From: Alternaria dauci
Taxonomy: Eukaryota; Ascomycota; Dothideomycetes; Pleosporales; Pleosporaceae
Length of the DNA stretch: 64,000 bases
NCBI RefSeq assembly: GCF_042100115.1
Contig: NC_091280.1
Location: 1,178,001-1,242,000 of the forward strand
Reading direction: 5' to 3'
In this document: positions 56,201 through 64,000 of the stretch, one piece after another
How the letters are laid out: every line of letters begins with the position of its first letter
Position numbering within the stretch: the stretch's first letter is position 1
Notes under the pieces: generated by a model
What the model was told of the DNA's origin: nothing
Seen by the model: only the letters and a program-made list of their open reading frames with translations
Databases searched by the model: none
Program-made: the position numbers and the translations under genes

Positions 56201-58130
56201 CATCAACATTGGATTCTCTTGCAACTTGCTCGACAACGACATGGACCTCATTATCCTCAAGGTTACAGACGACAACATCAATTCTGTAGAAGCCCAGCTC
56301 GACGAGAAGTTGAAGATCTTCGGTCTGGAGGGTTCTGCAGAAGAACTGGCTGCCGCCCAAAACGATCACGAACCACCACCACCTACACATGCCATCATCA
56401 TCGACGGAGACACGCTCAAGCTGGCCCTGGATGAGTCAGTGAAGCGGAAGTTCCTTCTCCTCTGTAGGCGTTGTCGATCCGTTCTTTGCTGCCGTGTGAG
56501 TCCCAGTCAGAAGGCAGCCGTCGTCAACATGGTCAAGACTGGACTAGACTGTCTTACTCTTGCTATTGGAGATGGTGCAAACGACGTCGCCATGATTCAA
56601 GAGGCACACGTCGGTGTCGGTATCGCTGGTGTCGAGGGCCGCGCAGCCGTCATGTCTTCCGATTACGCCATTGGTCAATTCCGTTTCCTCACTCGCCTTG
56701 TGCTTGTTCACGGTCGATGGTCGTACCGCAGGCTCGCGGAGACGATTGCCAACTTCTTCTACAAGAACATTATCTGGACGTTTGCTCTCTTCTGGTACCA
56801 GATTTACACCAACTTTGACAGCCAGTATATCTTCGACTACACTTACATCATCTTCTTCAACTTGGCGTTTACGTCACTCCCTGTTATCGTCATGGGTGTT
56901 CTGGATCAGGATGTCGATGATAAGGTATCTCTGGCCGTTCCGGAGCTGTACCGTCGTGGTATCGAGCGGAAGGAATGGAGCCAACCGAAGTTCTGGTAAG
57001 CAAGATTTGCTCAGGATAAATGAAAGACACTAACACGTCCTAGGGCTTATATGATCGATGGTATCTACCAATCTGCGATCGCCTTCTTTTTCTTGTACGA
57101 AATCTTCGCACCCGCGACTTTTGCGACTTCCAATGGATTGGATCTGGCAGAGTTCCGACGCATGGGTATCTACGCTGCGACTACAGCTGTTTGTGCAGCC
57201 AACATCTACGTTCTGTACAACACGTACCGTTGGGATTGGCTGATTGTCCTTATCGTCGTCATCAGTACCCTCTTAATCTGGTTCTGGACTGGAGTGTACA
57301 CCTCATTCACTTCAAGTGCTCAATTCTACAAGGCTGGCGCCGAAGCGTACGGCACTCTCAATTTCTGGGCTTACGTTCTGTGCGCTACGGTAGCATGTTT
57401 GCTTCCGCGCTTCATCTTCAAAGTGGTGCAGAAGATCTACTTCCCCCTAGATGCGGACATTATTCGAGAGCAAGTGAAGCAAGGCAAATTCGACTATCTG
57501 AGAGACAATGACTCTTACCTTCCTCCTCGACCAGAGAAGGTGGCTGGTGAGCAAGACTCCAACCAGTCATCGGAAGCCGATGCTTCAAAGTACAGAGCCG
57601 CTAATGCCGATGTCACGGACGAAGACGTTCGTCCCATCTATCCGCCATCGGTTGCTCCGACCGCTACGACGCATAACCCAAGAAGCCAAAACGGCAGCAA
57701 CAGCACCGATTATACTTTCCGCCGTTCTATGGAGGGTCTTCCACCTGCGCCCACAACGGAAGCTCCTCCTCTCACCCATCGCATGTCGACCGACTACCGT
57801 GTACGGCCAAGCTTCGATCGCGCACGCATGTCTATGGACCGCGTTCGTCCTAGTTTCGAGCAAAGCAACGACTTCACTTCGGCTGCCATGCTGACACGAC
57901 TCGAATCGTCGCATAGCCGTAACAGCTACCAAGGCCACAGGACCAGCTACCAGTGTGGTTCCCCCAATACACAACCGGCAGTCATGAGCCGGTTACGCAA
58001 TGCAATCCGCAGAGCAACAATAACACGAGACGAGGCGCCAGAACATCTTTGTCAAAACCAAGAAGATGTACCGGAAGTGCCTGCAGTACCTAAAAGCCCA
58101 CCACGAAGCCCGCGAAGTCCGCCCAGGTAG
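53264..58130 (+). CDS. P4-type ATPase phospholipid flippase (Dnf1/Dnf2-like)
   Basis: Four exons, 53264-53330, 53403-53773, 53829-56995 and 57044-58130 (phases 1, 0 and 2), encode 1563 aa. P4-ATPases move phospholipids from the outer to the cytoplasmic leaflet. Landmarks in order: KYTPLSFVPKNLWFQFHNIAN before TM1, ARNKIRTAKY, NLDGETNLK (actuator, DGET), PISLYITLE in TM4, DKTGTLTQN (phosphorylated Asp about 617), LWVLTGDKVETAINIGFSC, and GDGANDVAMIQEAHVGVGI in the hinge. PISLYITLE is the P4 form of the ion-site helix. The long basic loop after TM2 (KKGGKGKGGE) and the Ser/Pro-rich tail ending SPPRSPRSPPR, plus overall length, fit the Dnf1/Dnf2 group at the plasma membrane and endosomes rather than Drs2 or Neo1. 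Confidence 0.95.
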
Positions 58131-59206
58131 TACCTGAGGTGACGAGTAGTAGAATGGGGGACGACTTGTTTGCATATCGCCTGTCCCTGTTTCCTCCTTT
58201 GACGAGCCTTTACGACTCCTTTTTTGTACATAACCCATCATATTCCTTTTAACTGTCACGTTTCGCATTGCGCTAGCGATCTGACCATGTTCCTCATCCA
58301 CATATCATCATTACCACTACCACTACGCTTTATTCCCTGTTTGTGGTTTTCTGCTTCTCCAATAGAGATCAAATGGGCGTTTTTGGTTTTGGATTTCTCG
58401 AAATGTATAGCTTGTGATTCCCTCGTTGAGCTTTCCTTGTTTCTTTTTTAGTCTTTCTCTGTCTACATCAATGTCAAAGCCATGGGGGGAGATTAGATAT
58501 GCTCGTTGTGAGACGGAAGAGTAGTCGGGTGTTGATGAGTATGGCTGTAGATATTTTAATGATGTGTGGCTAGCCTGGTCCTATCCTGGCTGTCTCGACG
58601 TTCCAATAGATCGTGGTGTGAGTGGCTGATTTTCATGATATCTATTTGACTTAACACCGCCTCGTGACTCTTGCATTCAATACTTTTGTGTCTAGGTACC
58701 GTCCGAGTTTTCGCAGTCACCACACCTCTCTGACTCACTGTTTCCCCACGTGATTGTAATTTCCTGTATTTACAATCACCCCGCGCTAGTCTTTCCAATC
58801 AGTTGGTACACTCGCATCTAAGACTATCACGATCTCCCAACACTGCCCACCAGGAAAGGCGTCAGTCGCGACCAAAGCACCGGAGATTGACTCTGTGTAT
58901 TGTTAGTCTTCCGTAAAACTCCCTAACTAAGCATCTGTTTGTCACGTTGGCGGTTGTTGCCTAGCGATTTGGTGGTACAACCAGAAAGTGCAAGTGGGTC
59001 GGAAATCACTGCTGATTACGCGTGCCTTGTGAGAGAACACAACAACCGCATTCTCTTTCAATATGAATTGGAGCATCACAGTCACAATCATGTTACGACA
59101 ACTGCAACCGCACATCTGACCCTCACTCGACAGGTTCAAGTATACCTAGATATTCCCGTGTTCAGAACAGACGCGCTCTGTTGTCCTTTCAACCCCAAAC
59201 ACCGAC
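58131..59206. other. Intergenic, no supported gene
   Basis: 3' flank of the flippase gene and upstream region of the next gene. A plus-strand frame at 58939-59265 has no coding character. Confidence 0.5.
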
Positions 59207-59995
59207 ATGGCTTCCATACATCCCGAACGCGCAAGGAACTCGGGAAATACAAGGGTCCCGGATGAGCGCGGCTTCTCAGTCAAGCGACGGGCTGAGTATC
59301 CTTTGTCTGTACAAGAAAAGAACAGGAAGAGGAAGTGGAACACATCTGGCGATGAACGTAAAATGATTGAAGGAGGCGAGGTCATCGCACCGAACAGGCA
59401 TGGAAGTGCCCGATCGAAAGTACATGGCCCAGAAAAGAACGCAAGATTGGATGCGCCTCATCCGAAGACACTCGATCCTGATCGTAGCAAACGATCTAGA
59501 CGTGAAGCACCAGACCCTGCGAGACAAAACAACCCCCGGAAACGCAACAAGCAAAAATTGGAGAAGGCACAGCGGCTCGCCCACAAATATCCTGATTTAA
59601 GGGATATCGAAGCATGGCGGAAACTAGGACAGAACACAAAGCGAAAGCCCCACACAGAACACACATTTGTGTATCGGCATTTGCGTTTGAATCAGTGTCC
59701 TAAAGCATTGGCATACACTGAGTGGAGCAAGAGAGTACAACAGGAGATGGTGGCGTTGGGCTTGCAAGATGCATACACTGGGCCCTTGGTAGACAGGATG
59801 CCCGGTGGTGAAGTCAAAGATGTGGATAAGGAAGAAGTGGCCCAAGAGGCGATGAAGAAGGTGGAGGATGAGCAGGTACGGCGAAAAATGGATAGGATGG
59901 TTGCGGACGATGGCCTTGACATTGATATCTACGGCGATGAGGAGACGAGGAGGAAGTATGAACCCTGGATCAGGAGTCGGATGGATCGAACGTAG
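59207..59995 (+). CDS. Basic, charged protein of unknown function
   Basis: Single exon, 262 aa. The N-terminal 120 residues are strongly basic with several possible nuclear localisation patches (KNRKRKW, RSKRSRREAP, PRKRNKQK). The middle has LAHKYPDLRDIEAWRKLGQN, then FVYRHLRLNQCPKALAYTEW, which looks folded. The end is acidic-to-basic: ADDGLDIDIYGDEETRRKYE. No family is recognised. A nuclear role is a guess from composition. Confidence 0.65.
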   Translation: MASIHPERARNSGNTRVPDERGFSVKRRAEYPLSVQEKNRKRKWNTSGDERKMIEGGEVIAPNRHGSARSKVHGPEKNARLDAPHPKTLDPDRSKRSRREAPDPARQNNPRKRNKQKLEKAQRLAHKYPDLRDIEAWRKLGQNTKRKPHTEHTFVYRHLRLNQCPKALAYTEWSKRVQQEMVALGLQDAYTGPLVDRMPGGEVKDVDKEEVAQEAMKKVEDEQVRRKMDRMVADDGLDIDIYGDEETRRKYEPWIRSRMDRT

Positions 59996-60405
59996 ATACC
60001 TTTCTCGCGATCCACTTACGATGACACCTGACCCTCTTCCTCCCGAGGCTTCGCATTTCTTGTAACATTAATTCTGGCCGCTTTGTCTATTTAGACGATT
60101 CAGTTTCATTCTGAAAGCTCAAGCACCACAAACGTCTCTCCCTCTCATCTAATTGAGATCACTGCAACGAATGTTCGAACTTCCTAAATTGCTGTATAGT
60201 CTCTCATCGAGCGCCAACTTACGTAGGGATATCGCTCATAGACACCGCCATGCACAAAAACTCTGGGACACTGTGTCAAAGAGTGGGAAATCCGGATTTC
60301 CTACCTCTCCAGAGCGTAGGACAGCTTGAGCCTGATGATACGCGACATGGCAGCTAACAGAAAGTCAGTTAAATTCACGCTGAGTTTCAATCATACAATT
60401 TTCAG
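59996..60405. other. Intergenic, nothing recognised
   Basis: 3' flank of the basic-protein gene. A GTCAGT at 60364 and a TTTCAG at 60400-60405 could bound an intron of the candidate remnant that follows, but no start codon was found. Confidence 0.4.
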
Positions 60406-60697
60406 AATCCAAAGCTCGCATTACTTCCATCGCTCAGGATAGCAGGGATAAGGAGCTTCGACTTGCACAACTGGACACAAAGAACAGGCTGAACAAAGTA
60501 AGCATCGTGACTGTAGAGGAAGAGCTGAAGGTCAAGATGAAGAGGGTAAGCAGGAATTGAGCGCTAATCAGACTCGGGCTGCGGCACACCGTACAAGGCA
60601 AGCAAAGACGGACATTGGTGCGGAGATGGCAAGTGATGGAGCTTCGATGGCAACGTCCTGCGAGGATGACTTTGACGTTGACGTTTACGGCAACTAA
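60406..60697 (+). pseudogene. Candidate remnant or partial gene (two exons)
   Basis: Two open segments, 60406-60497 and 60572-60697, join in phase 0 across a 74-nt intron (GTAAGC donor, GCTAAT just before the CAG acceptor). They encode about 70 residues that start in mid-frame (SKARITSIAQDSRDKELRLA) and end EDDFDVDVYGN. The end resembles DDGLDIDIYGDE of the upstream basic protein. No ATG lies in frame, and an upstream exon with the correct phase soon meets a stop. It may be a decayed partial duplicate, or a short gene whose first exon I missed. Confidence 0.35.
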
Positions 60698-61114
60698 GAT
60701 AGGCGCAAGGTATATAGTATTGCTTCTTTCCATGTTGGCTATTGATTCACGGCGCTATGGTCGGTGAGACTTTGAGGCTGCTGCATACTTACGTTCCGCG
60801 ACGGAAAGTTACGTCGTTCAGACCAGATGCCAAAAGTATATGGCGCCAATGCGACAAAACGCCGAACAAACACAGTTGTATGTGCTTTTGTAGAACATGA
60901 GAAACGTGAGGAAAGATGGTCAGAGTGAAGCGATGCCACTTGGAGGCGGGTGGAGAATGCGCTAGCTCAAATTACACTACCAGTAGCTGGCCGATCGGCA
61001 GGGCAAGTATGTCATCATCGATCGCGTCCCGACCACTTTTCGCGCAGCTCAGAAGCATCACAAGATTGTCACGAGCATGGCATCTGTTGCTACCCTTCGA
61101 TTGCTCCTACCACG
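60698..61114. other. Intergenic, nothing recognised
   Basis: Upstream of the SDR gene. The frame that enters that gene from 60950 has an earlier ATG, but the added sequence is not SDR-like. Confidence 0.45.
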
Positions 61115-62036
61115 ATGCCACCGTGGTCGCTGATCTCACCGGCCTCTCGGGGCATAGGCTTCGCACTCGCAAGGCGGGTGTTACAGACTACGAACGCGCC
61201 CGTTGTTGCAACAGCCCGAAAGGATCTCGACAAGACAAAGGAGGAGTTACTCGATGGCTTGGGTGCTGACGAGAAGCGATTGACGGTGTTGAAATTGGAT
61301 GTTCTGGGTACGCATTTAGCAAATGTGATCAAGTACACAACGGCGCTCGAGTACTAATCCTACTCTAGACGAGACGACTATTGCAGATGCGGCAGCAACC
61401 TGCAAGAAGCAGTTCAATGATGGTCCTCATCAGCTTCAACTGGCTTTGATGGTGCCGGGAATCCTTTTCCCAGAGAAGTCACCCTCCCAAATCAATGCTG
61501 ACGACGCATTGTTGACTTTGTGAGTCGCGAGCTTATCCAACTTGATATGCGATGTAAACTGACTGCGTACACCGATGCGCAGGCGAACCAATACCCTGGG
61601 TCCAATGCTTATGATCAAGCACTTTTCTTCTTTCCTTCCAAGGAAGAGTGCAGTCATCGACAAGGACCAAGAGGACATGACGGGCTTACCAGATGTAGCT
61701 ACAATGGCTATCATGTCAGCTCGCGTTGGTAGCATCAGCGACAACCGTCTAGGAGGGTGGTATAGCTATCGCGCATCGAAAGCCGGTGTCAATCAGGTAG
61801 TCAAAACCTTTGACAATCATCTGAGGACTGCGTCTGGCGATAACGCGATGGCAATTGCCTTACATCCCGGAACTGTCAAGACTGGTTTGAGCAAAGACTT
61901 CTGGAGTAACGTCAAGAAGGAGAAACTGTTCGAGCGCGACTGGGTCGCGGAAAGGCTGATTGAGGTGATTCAGCAAGTGGCGCCTGAAGGACGAGGTAAG
62001 TGCTGGGACTGGAATGGGAAGGAAGTGCCGCCTTGA
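61115..62036 (+). CDS. Short-chain dehydrogenase/reductase
   Basis: Three exons, 61115-61307, 61369-61519 and 61583-62036 (phases 1 and 2), encode 265 aa. The start MPPWSLISPASRGIGFALAR carries the cofactor loop, in which PASRGIG takes the place of TGxxxGIG. NTLGPMLMIKHFSSFLP matches the helix-alpha-4 region, with Asn conserved. The active-site motif is WYSYRASKAGVNQ (Tyr-x-x-x-Lys), with Ser before it in the SARVGSI segment. It continues ALHPGTVKTGLSKDF, typical of the C-factor-like SDR class. It is probably NAD(P)-dependent; the substrate is unknown. Confidence 0.88.
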
Positions 62037-62524
62037 AAGGCATACAGAATTGCAAGCGTTCGAATTAACAGGGGGAAAACTTATTCGGCGGACCTCAAAC
62101 ACTATTTGGCGGACCCTAAAGAGATCAGATGAGATGAAAGGTTCTAAATGTCCTTATTAATCTACACTTTTATATACTATTACCTAATTAGGTGACTTCA
62201 AGGCAGTGAATTGCTTCCATCTGGTCTTTTCGTGGTCTGCTGGATAGTAGTTGGGGTCTTCCGAAAAAGCTTTCCTATATATTATCCTCACCATTGACTC
62301 ACAGCATCGCGAAGCAATACCGTGGTACATCCCATCGTACACCCATGGTACGGCAATGACCCATACACGATGAGCGACTCACAATTACCGCATCACCATC
62401 GCTACCGTCTTTAAGAGTAGATCATATATATGTGTCTACACCCTCCAGAATCGATCGAAAGAATTATGTCGATGTACTGCCAAGACGAGACCTAGAGCAT
62501 CTGGAAGCGGCGTTTGAAACTTAG
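62037..62524. other. Intergenic, AT-rich
   Basis: 3' flank of the SDR gene, with an AT-rich stretch at 62150-62200. A partial direct repeat (GGCGGACC, at about 62086 and 62111) is seen. No coding signal. Confidence 0.45.
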
Positions 62525-63679
62525 ATGTCTTCCCCGAACAACGAAGAGATCCGGGTGCAGGCATACAGTACGTGGGATGCTTCGCATGGAGGTAGTCTAC
62601 AACCTATACTGCCACCTCCAGGACCAAACAATGGCGATCAACAGCCCCCGACTTCAGGAAGAGATGCTGAACAACCTGTGCCGCTATGGCCACATATATT
62701 CTGTCTTCGAGGCGGCGCTGAGACACCTAAACTACTGAATGATGTTTCTCTCACAGAAGAGGTATCAGCGAACGCACCTGGAGACAGCCATATTCATGAC
62801 CAAGGAAATGTCCCCCTGACGGAAGAAATACTCAACGAGTTCAACAATGCCTCTAGGATCGACAACCGAGGAGAACAGATACACAACGAATCTGGAGACA
62901 ATGCTAGGACCGGATTTCAACTTCCTGACATAAACGATCCCTCCTGGATACCCGTCAATGATTATGGAACCGTCGTATACGTACCGGGCCCCCCTAAGTC
63001 GCACTACTCAGCATTGTCTGGGGATTCGAGCGACCTGTCTGATGCTGCGTCCTTGCATTTCCACGAACAGAATGCAATCACAGAAAAAGAAGAAGAAGAA
63101 GAAGAAGGGGGAGGAGGAGGAGGAGGAGGAAGAAGAAGGACGGCTGCAAGACTAGACGGGGTGACAGCATCAATAGGGCAGCGTCGCAATAACGAGGGCA
63201 GAATCTCTACACCAGGTGACGGTGTAGACGGTGGCAGTGATTACTCGTCTACCAGATCTATCAGAAGGAGATTTTTGTTGGAGAATCAGCCGTCGTCCGG
63301 ATCACTCAATACGAGCTCGATTCTGGACGGTTCCATACCTGCTTGGATACGACAACCTTCTTCACCACACAACAGGCACACAGACTCAGACATAGATGAG
63401 GCCGTGGATGCCATGAGTGAGGATGGCCCCCTCATTAATCAACGTCCAGCCCTCGAACCTCCTACAAACAACATGCCAGCCAGAGTTCCACCCCTCGGAT
63501 ACTCCTATATTCAGAGTGCGACTACTCACCCTACCGCGCCTTTTGTAGGAGTGCGCAGACGCGATCTAATTCGTCACGCTCTCAGACGGGAACAGATGGC
63601 GGAACATTTTCTCCGGACTTTGAGGAATATGCTTGTTATGGGCTCAGAAGAGAGGAAACGCTCATGCAAGAAGAAGTAA
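62525..63679 (+). CDS. Disordered acidic/basic protein of unknown function
   Basis: Single exon, 384 aa, starting at the first ATG after an in-frame stop. Composition is low-complexity (Asn, Ser, Pro, Asp). A Glu run followed by a Gly run and then Arg (about residues 187-205) is encoded by a 59-nt all-purine stretch. The C-terminal 40 residues are basic and may be helical (RRRDLIRHALRREQMAEHFL, then RNMLVMGSEERKRSCKKK). No family, signal peptide or TM helix is recognised. Confidence 0.6.
   Translation: MSSPNNEEIRVQAYSTWDASHGGSLQPILPPPGPNNGDQQPPTSGRDAEQPVPLWPHIFCLRGGAETPKLLNDVSLTEEVSANAPGDSHIHDQGNVPLTEEILNEFNNASRIDNRGEQIHNESGDNARTGFQLPDINDPSWIPVNDYGTVVYVPGPPKSHYSALSGDSSDLSDAASLHFHEQNAITEKEEEEEEGGGGGGGGRRRTAARLDGVTASIGQRRNNEGRISTPGDGVDGGSDYSSTRSIRRRFLLENQPSSGSLNTSSILDGSIPAWIRQPSSPHNRHTDSDIDEAVDAMSEDGPLINQRPALEPPTNNMPARVPPLGYSYIQSATTHPTAPFVGVRRRDLIRHALRREQMAEHFLRTLRNMLVMGSEERKRSCKKK
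63082..63140 (+). repeat. Purine-only microsatellite (GAA)n-(GGA)n-(GAA)n
   Basis: 59 consecutive purines on the plus strand, inside the last gene. They encode Glu, Gly and Arg runs. Confidence 0.85.
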
Positions 63680-64000
63680 TGGGTTAGTGGTGCTGGTTTT
63701 TATGCTGAGGTTCTTGTAATCACGGGCTAGGCATGCAGACAGATGGTCAGTTTGAGTGACGCGTGCAATTGGCGACCTGTACTTGGTTCTTCGGATAGAG
63801 GATGAAATGAATGTCTGTATCAAGAAATTGCTTTCCTACATGTCTGGAAAATGGTGAGAGAAAAGCTTGAGCGTCAAGGTCATACGGCAGAAAGTATGCA
63901 CCGTATCACATCATAAGACTGAGCTCGCGTAACCCTTGAATACCGAACTGTGAGGTGGCTTGTTGGCTGTGATAAAAAACGTCTTAGCTGCTATGAAACC
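63680..64000. other. Window end, nothing recognised
   Basis: 3' flank of the last gene. No further gene start was seen before the window ends. Confidence 0.5.

Noticed and set aside
62086..62120. Repeated GGCGGACC as a possible transposon end
   Set aside because: Only two short copies, with no transposase and no target duplication.

Overview
The window is nuclear DNA of a filamentous ascomycete (Pezizomycotina). The genes are short-spaced and carry many introns of about 45-110 nt with GTAAGT-type donors and CTAAC/CTGAC branch sites just before the acceptor. The gene set is fungal: eS10, Sen1, Trm44, Gna1, Sde2, Vma4, Mcm1, a Dnf-type flippase, a fungal tetraspanin and a fungal rhodopsin-like receptor. 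The mix suggests Dothideomycetes, perhaps Pleosporales, but that is inference. No CRISPR, no bacterial operon, no intact transposon and no rRNA were seen.

Layout. 1-4171: an intron-containing tRNA-Val(AAC) on the minus strand, then a secreted/anchored Ser/Thr-rich single-pass membrane protein. 4645-7824: a head-to-head pair, V-ATPase subunit E (minus) and a NIPA-like magnesium transporter (plus). 8639-20459 is accessory: a small EutQ-like cupin, an unusual protein kinase (HND and DFA in place of HRD and DFG), a secreted FAD-linked (berberine-bridge type) oxidase, a seven-TM fungal rhodopsin-like protein, a nucleoside-deoxyribosyltransferase-like protein, a patatin-like phospholipase with a probable C-terminal extension, and a Cys-rich single-pass membrane protein. 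21500-28783 is mostly housekeeping: an M20 amidohydrolase, SDE2 head-to-head with ribosomal protein eS10, TRM44 and GNA1. 29334-39068: a disordered protein of unknown function and the RNA/DNA helicase SEN1. 39629-44849: an APC-family permease with a GC-AG intron, a 2.5 kb gene-free stretch, and the MADS-box regulator MCM1. 46837-51852: a tetraspanin, a candidate small gene, and a five-exon gene that looks at first like two genes. 53264-63679: a P4-ATPase flippase, a basic nuclear-type protein of unknown function, a possible gene remnant, an SDR oxidoreductase and a disordered protein.

How they fit together: Vma4 (vacuolar acidification), Dnf-type flippase (bilayer asymmetry) and tetraspanin act in membranes; Sde2, Sen1, Trm44, eS10 and Mcm1 act in transcription, RNA processing and translation; Gna1 makes UDP-GlcNAc for chitin. 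The region most likely to hold something undescribed is 16274-19165, where a deoxyribosyltransferase-like protein and a patatin-like phospholipase lie in tandem. All exon coordinates were worked out by hand from splice motifs and reading-frame continuity, with no transcript support.
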